Origin: Saccoglossus kowalevskii
Taxonomy: Eukaryota; Hemichordata; Enteropneusta; Harrimaniidae
Assembly: GCF_000003605.2 (NCBI RefSeq)
Contig: NW_003140814.1
Coordinates: 30,065 to 56,384 of the forward strand
Reading direction: 5' to 3'
Length of the DNA stretch: 26,320 bases
The translations under genes and the position numbers were made by a program. Under the pieces are notes generated by a model, which made no database searches, was not told the origin of the DNA, and worked only from the letters and a program-made list of their open reading frames with translations. This document shows, one piece after another, positions 1 to 11,654 of this stretch; the first letter of the stretch is position 1, and every line of letters begins with the position of its first letter.

Positions 1-665
1 AATGACCTGCAGTCTTAGATGCTATTGGTACCATGTGTGATGGAGAATGGTCTGGTAGTCGTAGATACTGTTGGTACCATTGTGTGATGGAGAATGGCCA
101 GGTAGTCGTAGATACTGTTGGTACCATTGTGTGATGGCAAATGGACTGGTAGTTTTGAATACTGTTTGTACCAATGTGTGATGGAAAATGACCCTGCAGT
201 CTTAGATGCTATTGGTACCATTGTGTGATGGAGAATGGTCTGGTAGTCGTAGATACTGTTGGTACCATTGTGTGATGGCAAATGGCCTGGTAGTCCTGGT
301 TACTGTTGGTACCAATGTGTGGTGGCAAATGAACTAGTAGTTTTGAATACTGTTGGTACCAGTGTGTGATGGAGAATGGCCTGGTAGTCGTAGATACTGT
401 TGGTACCATTGTGTGATGGCAAATGGCCTGGTAGTCCTGGGTACTGTTGGTACCAATGTGCGGTGGCAAATGGACTGGTAGTTTTGAATACTGTTTGTAC
501 CAATGTGTGATTGAAAATGACCCTGCAGTCTTAGATGCTGTTGGTACCAGTGTATGATGGAGAATGGTCTGGTAGTCATAGATACTGTTGGTATCATTGT
601 GTGATGGCAAATGGCCTGGTAGTCCTGGTTACTGTTTGTACCAATGTGTGATGGCAAATGGCATG
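1..665. repeat. 47-bp minisatellite array, about 14 copies
   Basis: A tandem array with period about 47 bp. The marker GGTACC, or a one-base variant, recurs at 27, 73, 120, 167, 214, 261, 308, 355, 402, 449, 496, 543, 590 and about 639. Units carry variant blocks (for example one with GTAGTCGTAGATACTG and one with CCCTGCAGTCTTAGATGC). The second variant recurs near 4, 188 and 518, so there is a higher-order order of about 4 and 7 units. The array starts at or before the window edge. Forty-seven is not a multiple of three, so the minus strand stays open by cycling through all frames and yields artefactual peptides of 47-residue period. I regard it as non-coding satellite DNA. Confidence 0.93.
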
Positions 666-1518
666 GGAGACTAGTGGAAAAAGACTGCTGACTTATGTAC
701 AGAGCCAATTTGTTTTGTGGGCTAAATCACGATCACGATGTTGAGGGACTATAGCTAAATAAATCATACTGTGTCGGTACGAGGGAGAAATTGGGTGTTT
801 GTCTGTAGAGGGCGCTGTAGATGTGTATCTCTAACAGGGCTTTTCCAAGTTATAATCGTATTGTATACCATTAGTTCACATTATTTTGTTTTATTAAATG
901 TCTATGTCAGCTGATGTATTCACCAGTCGGATGCAGCTACATTGAAACAAGAATAATTGTTTAATGATGATGTGTGTGTGTGTTTTTGGCGGGGTGTGAT
1001 AATATCTTAATTAAAATTGGATCAAAAGGTCATATCACCATTGAAAAGAAATAATGATAGCTTTTTTTTTAATTCTTTAAAAGTAGTAACGGTTGACTTT
1101 GGCATTCAAGAGAAACAGGTCGATTTATTACGATTTATCATGATTTAAAAATTGTACAAAGGTCTTTGGCAGCCTGACCTTGACTTTTCAAGTATTTTCA
1201 ACGTGTGTGAAGTAAGTTTGCTCATTGTGTCAACTGCCGGGGTTATCTGCTGTTAAAATACTGCAGCGGACGAGAATGGTCGACAGCACCGGGACGTTTA
1301 ATGTCACAGTTGTCTCGCCTGGATATTTATTGCTAATTTGTCGAACACCGAATCGTGTTAGATATGGGACCCATAGCATCGTATATATACTACTAGTACA
1401 TTGTAAAATACTGTACATTGTTTGTTTGTTTGTTTGTGCAAAATAAGAAACGTGCAGTGCGACGACTGTAACGCTCCGAGATAGAATTTGTATTCAGCAC
1501 TTGAGCAATACAGTCATT

Positions 1519-1667
1519 GGATCGTTAAAGCGCGGTGGTCGTCGCGCAGCGAGTGTTCAAATTTCATGTAAATAAACAATGTATTTTACACGCGTTGTAT
1601 ACTTACGTCGCTATGAGTCCCGTATCAAACAGGACGCAGAACGACGACTACCGCCCTTTAAGAATCC
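1519..1667. repeat. Inverted-repeat (foldback/MITE-like) element
   Basis: Arms at 1519-1550 and 1636-1667 are inverted copies matching at 25 of 32 positions, with shared core TTAAAG-N-GCGGT-N-GTCGTCG. The 85-bp centre has no coding sequence. Related GACGACTGTAACG-like strings occur close by (1456-1472 and about 2350-2368), so this may be one end-rich member of a local family. I could not find clear target-site duplications. Confidence 0.6.
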
Positions 1668-1903
1668 ACCAAAAATGTCTATAGTTTCGTTGACAATTTA
1701 ATTGGCCGAAACGTGTATAGAAAAGCGACACAATTTTATTACACCAGAGAGTAGTCTCGGGTCAGTGACATGGATCGAACACTTACCATAGTAACAATCA
1801 ACATCATTTATTTTTCATTTCTGCGTGCCTGTTGAATGTTTAATAAACGTAAATGAGAACAAAGATGTGAGGTTGCGACAACAGACATGAACATTTATTT
1901 ATA

Positions 1904-2121
1904 TACTATTCGTAGAAGGGTTAATTATTCACTGGGTTTTTAATTGTGCTTATTTCGCTGACTGGAAAATGAGCTAAATTAAAACCCAGTGAAAAAATTA
2001 AAAATTTAGCATAGAACACATTATCTAAATGATAAAACCGTGAATTTAAAACCTACTGAATATGCCTGAAATGGTAAATCAGCGAAATTTAAACCCAGTG
2101 AAAATTAGTCATTTTACAGCA
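1904..2121. mobile_element. MITE-like element, family B, diverged copy
   Basis: About 218 bp. The left part contains ATTATTCACTGGGTTTTTAA, the middle AATTAAAACCCAGTGAA, and the right end AAACCCAGTGAAAATTAGTC followed by ATTTTACAGCA. The same layout occurs at 8083-8287, and the ends resemble the TACTGTAAAATA termini of the family A copies at 9802, 20048 and 23905. There is no coding capacity, so it would be a non-autonomous DNA transposon. Confidence 0.6.
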
Positions 2122-2461
2122 TACATTACAACGCGTGTACACTGAATATATTGTTCGTTTACACAATCATAAATAAACAATAAATGTTCCCGATTTTGAG
2201 AACGTTCAGACATTATATTACTAAAGGATGTGTCCGAATAGAATTCGTTATCGAAAAAAATGGGAAATCAATATAATAACAATATTTTATAATTTGTTTA
2301 ATGCTGTGGTCGATAATCGCTTTGTTGCGCGACTTCTCGTGCCTGGTGCGGTACGACGAATGTAACACTTTAACATCCGTTATACCCCAATAGTATTAGA
2401 TTCGACAAATCATAGCCAATGTTCAAGCTAAACTCTGGATAAAAAAAATCATCTTTCCGAG

Positions 2462-2475
2462 CATTGCATGCTGGG
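2462..2475 (-). promoter_or_regulatory. ZNF143/Staf-like motif
   Basis: On the minus strand this reads CCCAGCATGCAATG, which fits the known ZNF143 (Staf) core CCCANMATGCMNNG. It lies about 2.3 kb upstream of the putative first exon. Two more matches at 10136-10149 and 17000-17013 sit inside similar flanking sequence, so the motif may be carried by a repeat. Function is not shown. Confidence 0.35.
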
Positions 2476-4256
2476 ATCTCACATAACGTTTATGGTGAAT
2501 ATACCCACGTGACACGCACCTTGTGTTTTACCATTTCATTAAATTACAACTTTTAAAGCCGCTTTCCAAATAACTGTTGCGTTCTTTTATTTAAAACTAT
2601 TAATTATTAATCGAAGATTTAATGGTTTATATCATGCATGTTCAAGGTTTCACGACATTGGAGCTGCTATGTATACTAGTGCAATGATTTTCTATCAAGA
2701 TACTAACATTCCACTGAGTGGTTTTCTCAGTCCCGGTGACAATATTTATTTATTTTTTTATTTTTTGAGTTGTTTTTATTCTTGACACATACACTCAATA
2801 CTTATTTTACGTTTTTGACACTAAATTCGGGTTTCGAAAGTGCCAAACGTGCACTCAGACAAGTATGTACATAATGTGACGCGCGACTAAAAATGTGTGT
2901 ATTACTTTCTAATAACTATGACTCCATCATGTATAAATATTCTACTGCTAAAAGTTAGATAATAACTGTAACTTTGATCCAATACTCGCGAAATTGTCAA
3001 CAGGTGGCGCCCTTGCGAGTTGAGGTGCGCTCTATACAGACCAAAGAGGCACTTTTTCTTCTTACAAGTATACAATGTTACTACAGTAACGGCGATGTAT
3101 ATTGCTAAATATATAAATATACGCGCCTAAACTGAATGTTTTGATTGTTGTTAGTGCCATGGCTTCAGTTTCCCACGCAATTTGCCTAAATAATAAATAA
3201 ATACAGTTGTTCATTTTCTCAACAAAATACAAAAGGTATACATTTGTCGGCGTTACTCTGAATAACCCTCACATTTGTAATGACACTCGTCTCATTTACG
3301 ATGATTGGGATCACCGTGTTTTCTGAAAATTCATGGATTAGAATTAAGAAAACTTCTAAATTCAGTGACAATGGTTTGTATGAGCACGATATTAGATTAA
3401 AAATATGCCGGTTATATCTAGATATTTAATTGGAATACTGATTTTTAATTCAAACAAGCAATACAGTGATTCATTTTTAATATTTTTGGTAAACAACGGG
3501 ATTTGTATAATCTAACACCACGTGGTGTATTGATATATCTCCAAACTTCTAACTTTAGTTATTGTAGCAATTCTGCAATTGCGACACCCGCACACAACAA
3601 AACAAACACTATTTCGAAAATGTGGTATTAATGTGATAGTTTTTCCAATACAAAATATCCGTTTTTGGTGCGTGCTCAACAATCAAAATACCGAAAATAC
3701 ACAGAATTATAACAAACATTATAATTTAAACAATATGTAGAGAGACTCTACCAGTACCACGGTTATTTGCTTAAAAACTTTGTCTATGGGTTTGTGAAAT
3801 GTGTACGGCAATTTGATTGGCCGAAACCTCCGTTAAATCCCTGCAGTCTGTGGTCTGTGTCAAACATTGTCACGTGATTGTCACGGCACGCAGACCATTC
3901 GCGTTCGTTATTTACATGCCATAACCATCATGTGACCATGATTTCATTTTTACATAGATATTGAGACAACTTGAAACAATGCAATCACTTTTTATAAGAA
4001 ATAATTGTCAAATTATCAATGACAGACACTATCTTGATGGGCGTATTTACTCTTTGCTCATATCGAAAAGAAGATATCTTCAAGTTGCCATATGCGTGGT
4101 CACCTAAACCGAAGACGAAAATATAAGCAAAATGATGAAACACCATACATAGATTCCTTGTAGACAAAGATAAATACTATTTAACATAAAATGTCATTTT
4201 CTCTGTGGGAAATTTGGCTAATTTTATTAAAATATAGTTTCTAACTTCTAAATATC

Positions 4257-4302
4257 CGAATGAATGAATGAATGAATGAATGAATAAATGAATAAATAAA
4301 TA
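4257..4302. repeat. GAAT/AAAT tetranucleotide microsatellite
   Basis: A run of TGAATGAATGAA-type units grading into AAATAAAT-type units, about 11 four-base repeats. It lies in intergenic DNA roughly 300 bp upstream of the putative promoter. Confidence 0.9.
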
Positions 4303-4599
4303 CCTAAATACAGATATGTGACTTTTAAGGATTATATGAAAAAAAATATTTCAGTCAAAATAAAAATTAACCAAAATAAAAAAAATAAAATAGTTTTAAT
4401 TTTCCATAAATTCATCATAAGTCTGAAAAGTCGGATAACATTTTTCAGCGCGTTTTTGGTAATGTAATAGCTTCGGCGACCCTTCCAGAAAATGTCATTG
4501 CATGGCAACCATATCTCGTTTACCGGTATGTTAATGCTAAAATGCTAAACTAAAATTAAAATATGCGAGTGCGTTGGTGGTCAATAACTATAAACAAGC

Positions 4600-4700
4600 A
4601 AAATGGCGGAAACATTTCAGTAACACACGATCTCATTCGATCGAGTATTTGAGCCAGCGCATTTGATTGGTTCTTTTTTCGTCACGTGATATATGTTGCT
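4600..4700 (+). promoter_or_regulatory. Probable TTLL4 promoter region
   Basis: Three recognisable motifs cluster within 91 bp: AAAATGGCGGA at 4600-4610 (YY1-like), ATTGG at 4666-4670 (inverted CCAAT box, NF-Y-like) and TCACGTGA at 4682-4689 (palindromic E-box, USF/MiT-TFE-like). They precede a segment ending in a strong splice donor at 4809. A second ATTGG plus GTCACGTGAT pair lies at about 3815-3878. The transcription start is not visible and would need 5' RNA data. Assigning this promoter to TTLL4 is an inference from strand and donor position. Confidence 0.4.
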
Positions 4701-4808
4701 ATGTGCCAGCGATTCAGCGGTTAACATACATTGTGATAAGTGAACCCGAACTCTAGCTGTCCAAGTGTTTCCATATCGTTGCCGTTTTAACCCGTCGTTC
4801 CGTACCTG
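4700..4808 (+). other. TTLL4: Putative non-coding first exon of TTLL4
   Basis: The segment ends in CGTACCTG followed by GTAAGTAT, a near-ideal 5' splice site with GT at 4809-4810. It directly follows the motif cluster at 4600-4690. It has no long open frame continuous with the coding exons. Joined to the acceptor before 13359 it would be 5' untranslated leader. Its start is arbitrary here. It could instead belong to another transcript. Confidence 0.4.
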
Positions 4809-5545
4809 GTAAGTATTCTAGTCACATGTCATCAAAGTATGCTGTCATGTATGTTGTTGAATATCTATTCACCGGAGTCATATCGACACAATCACAGAAT
4901 TCGGGAAAGTACTGTAAGGAAGGGATCGGGACCGATCAGCTGTTCCTGCAGCAAAGCGACATAAGCCCTGTGCATGTACCGGCTGGGTATTGTATTACGG
5001 TGTGGTTAATTATTAGTTGTCAAATACTAAGCGTGTTTTAGTGTTTGCTGTGAACGATTTGTCAATCGGCTGTCAAGCCTCCTCTTTCCACGTGATTGAA
5101 TGTTTATTTTTGGACGTCTTGAATAATTTTGAAACTCAAAAAAAAAAAGTTCGGTAACACAGCACAGCGGTCTCAGTCCCCGTTTCATTCTACTCTTGTT
5201 GTCGTTTGCAGGTTGCAACTCCAGGATTTCACAAACAAATCATTTCACATTTGATGTCATGTTTTGGTATTATCACTATCCAAAGTAATTTCTAAGTATT
5301 ACGCATATTGACACCTAGCTAGTACTGTAGTTGCAGAAGTCGCGAAACATATTGTCAAAACACGCACAATCCTTCACCTGTAATTGGAATCTGGCTTGTG
5401 ATATAATAATGTGTGTAACCCCCACCTGGCAGTGTTTTGTTCGTTTGTTATTGTCCGGTGATCAGGTTTCGGTATGGTTTGTTAGTGTGCACGAACTGGA
5501 CCAAATGCAGTAAATTTGTCGCTCTTATTACTTTTTGGGATATTT

Positions 5546-5595
5546 ACCAGTCCATGGAGCTAAAAAAAGATCTTTTTTAGCTCCATGACCAGTCC
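5546..5595. repeat. 34-bp palindrome flanked by 8-bp direct repeats
   Basis: ACCAGTCC occurs at 5546-5553 and again at 5588-5595. Between them, 5554-5587 is a near-perfect palindrome: ATGGAGCT, a run of seven A, central GATC, a run of six T, then AGCTCCAT and a G. Only one base is unpaired. This is the layout of a tiny insertion with an 8-bp target-site duplication. The TTTTTAGCTCC string is shared with the left end of the foldback element at 18050. Confidence 0.75.
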
Positions 5596-5883
5596 TACAA
5601 TTGATTTGGGGGAGGGGGTTCAGAGATTGTCAACTTGTTATCATCACCACTGGGACTCACCAGCTACAATCTAAATCTGTAATTGAAATTCACTTGCAGT
5701 TTGGTGTTGGTCCAAGTTGACTATTTCGATTGTATTTTTATAATAATAATATTTCACACCACACTTTTGATAACCCTAAATAGGAACCTATTGTGCATTA
5801 CATTTTACATTGGCTGCAATGAATTTTCTATTTTATTTTATGGCTAACCATTAAGACAGTGTTATCATCATCATCGATGGAGA

Positions 5884-5907
5884 GTTAAATTAATTAATTA
5901 ATTTAAC
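5884..5907. repeat. 24-bp perfect palindrome with overlapping TAATTA
   Basis: The sequence reads identically on both strands from GTTAAATTAATT at the left to AATTAATTTAAC at the right. The centre contains overlapping TAATTA words, the common homeodomain core. It may be a chance AT-rich palindrome or a regulatory site. Confidence 0.7.
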
Positions 5908-8082
5908 ATTGTTCGTTAAATCATATTGCTTGAAATTGTTTTACCTGATCTATGTTGTTGATTGCTTTTGATGAACGAGTATGACATAGACCAAATGCAA
6001 CAATAATGTGTTTTGCAAATAGTCATAAATGACCATAGATTGTAGTTCCGATTGTCTTTTGTAGCATTTTGGTGCACCATCTAGTCGCTTGAATCAATGT
6101 TTTGTACATAGGATTTTCCCACCTATAATTCACATACAGCATTTTCAATTAATATTAATTTTGCGATGTTTTGCGATGAACACCTGTCTCTCATGTTTTC
6201 CTTTACTAGTTCAATTTGGCTGTTCCTCCTGAATTTACATGACAGTATATCTTAACATAACATGCATGTATTTTGCTCTTGTGTTTGAGAGAACTTTGAA
6301 CATGGAACATTTTGTTAGTTGAATTGATCAAATTTTGAAATAGGATAGAATTCAAAATCATGTTGCATAAAAAAGTTAGGCAAATTTATTCCCAGTTGAG
6401 ACCCAGTGTAATGTGTGTCCTCAAAGAAATTCAGAAATCTTGTATGAATGCCTATGTACATCAACAGATTTTTTTTTATTCAATTTTATTTTTTATCAAA
6501 TTGTTTTTGAAATGCATCAAAGCACAACTATTAAGTATTGGTACCAACTGCCTACTTTTATTTTCAGACACAGTTTGTTTTAGTGTATTTTCGCTTCCAT
6601 TGTTTCGATTGATTGACTGAGTAAACCGGTAGTTCACATCTAGCAGATATCAAAACATTATTGTACTCTAGCTTTCAGTTTTGCAGCAGTCTCTTTTTTT
6701 CTTTTTGACCCTTGCTAAAAAGGGTAGCATTGTACAAATGCTAACCATTAATTTTGCAAATTCCAAAATGTGAAACCGACTGTAACAAATTAGAAGCTAG
6801 TCAACTGAATTTATATTATATGGCAGTGTTTCCTTGTGTTGAGGACAATAACGTGGTGAAATTATTATGGAGATGGTATGTTGCTATAGCAACAATGAAA
6901 AATATACATAGCGTTAACAGTGTATGACTTTGTCAGACTTGTATGTTTGGGTTATTATTATAATAATAATTGTGTAGCACATCTTGGTTGATTACAGTTT
7001 AGTCTACAAGGTTGAGTAACATCTGCTGTTTCACTATTATTTTATTTTTTCAGTGTGAACTAATTTGAATAATAGTTTACAAGGCCAAAAATGTCATTTT
7101 TGTTTTGCGAAGTGAACAAATACTTGTCAGGAAATAATATAATTTATTACACACATTGAGAATCTTCTCATGAGTGATTCTATAAATATCGAATGCAATT
7201 TATTGAATCACGATGTTTTATCACGATGTCGATTTGCTTAACCTGAAAGTCAAAAGAGCAGTCCATATATTTATTGAGATTTATTTCACATAATTGGAAT
7301 TGTGATACTAACAAATATATTAGAAGGTATCATGGAATAAATAAAGATATCCCATGCAACAAACTTTTGTACACCTAAAAAAATGTTGTATCCTTATTTA
7401 TCATCTTAAATACACACTGTAAGGTGATATCATGATTTTTGATAAATATTGATAACACCAAGAAGAAGAAAAATAACTAAATAGCAAGCACTTTTCTTGC
7501 TATCATTATTTCCGAAAGAAAATTGTTATTACAAATAAAAACAAATTTAATGGCTTTAATACGCACAAATTGTAGGATATATTTGTGTATTGTTTCTAAA
7601 TGCAGCCTGTCGCTATAATTTAGAATATACATTCTAGATGAATTATTAATTTGTGCAAAAAACAAAAGCATTAGCGAATGAAATTCATACAAGTAAATGG
7701 GAAGCTGAAATGATCGCCAATATTTGGACATACTGAAAATCATTGAAAATATGACATTTAGTACATATTTCCTTTCAGTTTGCACAAATTCAGATCAACA
7801 ATGGTTTCTTTTAACAGCCTGAAGCCCCCTTATAAATAAAGCTAATGATCTTAGAGTGCAAGTTTAAACATTCTCGTAAATATATTTTATTAAGCTGTAT
7901 TGTACGAGTATGTGCACTATATGATGTGTTGTCAATCATTCAATAATTTCATTCGCTGTAGTCTTCTTTTAGTACAATGTCAGTAATGACATGTTATCAA
8001 TTCTTATAAACATTAGTACATAATACTCAACTCATTGAAGTTACATGGCTTCCCTGCACACAACTAAATTATACATTCTACT

Positions 8083-8287
8083 TACTGTAATTGTAGTGAT
8101 TATTCACTGGGTTTTAATTTCACTATTTTCACTGATAAGTAAAATTCGCTAAATTAAATTCACATGTAAAATAACAATAAAACTCATTGTTTCTTTGACA
8201 AATTTGTGAAATTAAAACACAGTGAATATGCTCATGGCATTAAAATAGTGAAATTAAATGTTGGTGAAAATAAATGATTTTACAGTA
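8083..8287. mobile_element. MITE-like element, family B
   Basis: About 205 bp, from TACTGTAATTG on the left to ATTTTACAGTA on the right, so the termini are inverted. Inside are CACTGGGTTTTAATTTCACT on the left and GAAATTAAAACACAGTGAA on the right, again complementary. It has the same organisation as 1904-2121. There is no open frame of note, so it is non-autonomous and lies in the first intron. Confidence 0.65.
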
Positions 8288-9801
8288 CCCATCATTCAAC
8301 CAAAGTGCATGAACAACCACATGTATTGCCTATGCATTTGGTTTAAAGCTGTATTGTCACATCTATTTGGTAATAAACATTCACTTCCTTGTTTGTTGTG
8401 TTTAGTATGCACCCAAATTCAAAACAACATAAAACTGCATGACAGATTTTATTGTAGTGAAGATGAAAAATATATAAATAATTACCGGTATATTATTGAT
8501 AAATGACAAAATATTTAAGGTTTAGACTTGAAAAGCCTAAGAACTTCATAGCTTTTCGACAACACTAATTTAATAAGGAGAACACAAGGGCTTGAACTTT
8601 AGTATTCTTGGGACAGCCAATTTCAAGATCAAAATTTACAAATTTTCTTATGATGTAAGTTTTTCATTATTTTGCATCAAGGCATTCAAAAAAGACCGCA
8701 AAGCAATTGCCTTGATGGCCCTTGTAATTTTCAGGCACCACAAACACTGTATACGCATGATGTAACAATTATATTGTGCAAGTTAGTATATCTCACAAAA
8801 TTCTTGAATTGACTCACCACTATGAATAGATATACCGGGGGTAGATAAATCATCTAGTATCGTTACAATGACTAGTCTGGTACCAGGTAATAGTCAGCTG
8901 AGTTACAGAACATATATTGCCATGAATTGGTTGCTATGTCACTATGTAAACTATCCTTATATCATTGAGGTTTTATCGTTATTCCCTAGTTACCAATATA
9001 TGACCATTGAACAGCAGAGAACAATACCGTATATATCTATATATATTTGATATTATATATATAGAATATAATGTACGTTTGTCCACATACCTTACCTTAA
9101 AAATATTTTTAAAATCTATGGTTGTTTGATTATTACAACACTTTGTTGTTGTTGAATTGCTAATATAGAAGTAAATTGCAGGATACTATGTCTTCTGGAA
9201 TCATAACTGGCTGGAATGTATTTGAGAATGTTATGGCTATAAATTTACCTATTAATATCTTTAATACATTGGTAAACCCATGGACCCTACAATCTACAAT
9301 CACCCTACACAAGGATTTATGAAATCTAAATAGCATAAACACTACAATCAAAAGTTTATGATGAATTTGCTTAAACATACCACTGCAGTGTGAACTTTTT
9401 ATTCAGTCAATAATTGTTGATAATGAACATGCTTCTCTTCATAGCAATCTTCACAATCATGTAGAGATAGTCGTCCGATCTTAGTATGATCACAATATCA
9501 ATAATGGTGTTAAATTCAATGTAAACTTTGGCGGTAGTCTTGGCATGTGAACTGTGCCTCAGGTAAGCCTACCTTACAAACTCTTTTGTATTGTTGGTAA
9601 ATTTTTGTTTGAAACGTTTTAAAAAGTTGAGTACCGGTAATACATGTGTATTGACATCTGTGGTATTCACAAGATAATCAATTAACATAATCTTAACATC
9701 ACTGAGCAGTGGATTCAGTTGTGAATGAGTTTTCAGCATTTTAGGGTGTCATCAAGTCACTGAGTCGCACATGGATACGCTGTTAGATAATCAAAATTGA
9801 C

Positions 9802-9995
9802 TACTGTAAAATACTTTATTTTCATTTGGAATTCATTTTCTCTATTTTCGCTGAAGAGAAGATTCAGTGAAAATAAAATCCATTCAATATACTGTTTCTT
9901 TGTCTTATATTTTACATTCATCTCACCAAAAATCAGTGAAAATGTCTTTTCAGCAAAAATAAATTCCAGCTATTAAAAATAAAGTATTTTATAAA
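9802..9995 (+). mobile_element. MITE-like element, family A, copy 1
   Basis: About 194 bp, beginning TACTGTAAAATACTTTATTT and ending in AAAATAAAGTATTTTATAA, which is the inverted terminal sequence. Inner blocks such as AATCAGTGAAAAT, ATATTTTACATTCA and AAATAAATTCCAGCTA are shared in order with the copy at 20048-20258, so both have the same orientation. Terminal TA suggests a TA-targeting (Tc1/mariner-type) origin, but no transposase is present to confirm this. Confidence 0.75.
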
Positions 9996-11654
9996 TCCCA
10001 TATTCAAAGCAATAACCTCTAAGATTAGTCTAAGATACCTATCTCTTGAGTTTTTTCCAGAGTAGCTATTTGAATTTAAAGGACTCAAATATTACACACT
10101 TTCTAGATTATTTGTGTTTAGCGTCCAGCTGACAGCAATGCATGTTGGGATTTATAACAAAGACAATTTACATTTGATCAGTGTAATTTGCAAGTGCCTT
10201 ATTTTTCAGATTGAATTTTTTGCCAACAATAAAACTTAAAATATATTGCTGCCAGATGATGCACACTGACTGTTAATAAATAAGCCTAACAGATGGCAAA
10301 AATTTGGGTTGACAATATACCGGTATTTCTGTCATTTGTGTCCTTTTTATTGACATCTTTAACAAGGCAAAATAAAAGACGTTTTACCAATTTACCAATA
10401 CCTAATTAATAATGACTTCAACATACAGATTCTTTAGTTAGAATGGAAATATTAGTGTTGTATCTAAGGACCTTGAATCAGAGTACTACTGTACATTGAT
10501 ATCAGTAAGGCATCTGGGCGTGAGAATGAAGGTGGTAGGGGAAAAAATAGAGTGGTTGTTTAAAAAACTTGTATACCGGTAAATGTATTTATTTCCTTTC
10601 TTAAAATACATGTATTGGAGGTACCTACATGTATTATAAAATTAAAATAAAGGGAATACAGGAGCTCAATGCAGACGGACTATTATTGCTACAAATGCAG
10701 TGCGCGTAGGGCCCAGTGCACAAACAAATACCAGTTCTGAATGGTTTTGATAATAAATAATGATCTGGCTTGTTTCGGTATTCATGTCTGTTTTCATGTT
10801 GCCATTTATTACTGAACAATTATGGCAGTTTTGATACTCCTGTTTAATTTTCAAACTCTTTATTTTTTAAATCCCCTTATACCTGGTAGGTACAATGCAT
10901 AATCCACTAACACATACCCCCAGTAATGTATGACAGGGTAATTTACACCAATATAAGCAGTCTAATAAAAATGATTCATGTAATTCTATTGTACCATTTT
11001 TTTTAGAACTGAGTTATCGTCACCGATGCTAAATAATAAACGAATTGCATAAAATAGTAGTAAAAAGTGGTTCACAAAAATTTATTAATAATGATGCCTT
11101 GTCATTAAATTCTATATAATTATTTAGCGCAAAATATTCATGAAATATAATATAATTTAAATGGGTATAATTTAATGTATTTGTATTGTTATGTGACCTG
11201 CCACTGTCACATTGTGTACAAGTACAGGTGTGTACCTTGATCCTTTGTATGCTGTGCTAGTAGCAACCGCGTTATGAGGGAATTCTGTTGTTTTCTTAGG
11301 ACATGTACCTGCCTACATACCTATGTATCTATGCACATTTCTTAACAAAGAACCTCTCCTGCATTACTCATACAGATTTATTCAAATACATCTGAAAAAA
11401 TTCAACAGTAGCTCAGGACACCCAGTATCTGCTACCCCGGTAATACTTGGAACGAAACACTGTAGGGATGTCATGACGAAATTATTGGTTTACAAAGTTG
11501 TTTGGATTATTATAAAATACTTTTAAGCTTAGATGTTTGATTTACATTTGTATATAAAGAATTTTACAAAAAAAATAGGTTTTTTGATTTATATGAAATT
11601 TGTTATAAGCTTATGTGTTCATTTCATGTAAAGAATGTTCTTAAGCAAGAGCAT

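Larger units (their letters stand above)
666..4599. other. Intergenic region upstream of TTLL4
   Basis: No convincing gene: open frames are short and lack recognisable domains. It holds a (TG)n run near 969-982, a (TTTG)n run near 1417-1437, a foldback element at 1519-1667, a MITE-like element at 1904-2121, a ZNF143-like motif at 2462-2475, CACGTG boxes at 2506, 3519 and 3871, and a GAAT/AAAT microsatellite at 4257-4302. The segment 1225-1670 is visibly richer in CpG than its surroundings. A similar 17-base string containing ATTGGCCGAAAC occurs near 1695 and 3811, suggesting another dispersed repeat. Confidence 0.6.

Noticed and set aside
15..708. Several overlapping minus-strand open frames
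   Set aside because: All are frames of the 47-bp minisatellite and share the same periodic peptide.
1225..1446. 73-codon plus-strand frame in a CpG-richer patch
   Set aside because: It has no recognisable domain, an opposed frame of similar length, and runs into a TTTG microsatellite.
9551..9570. Possible alternative 5' exon ending CTCAGGTAAGCC
   Set aside because: The donor consensus is good, but no matching acceptor, promoter or conserved coding sequence is visible upstream.
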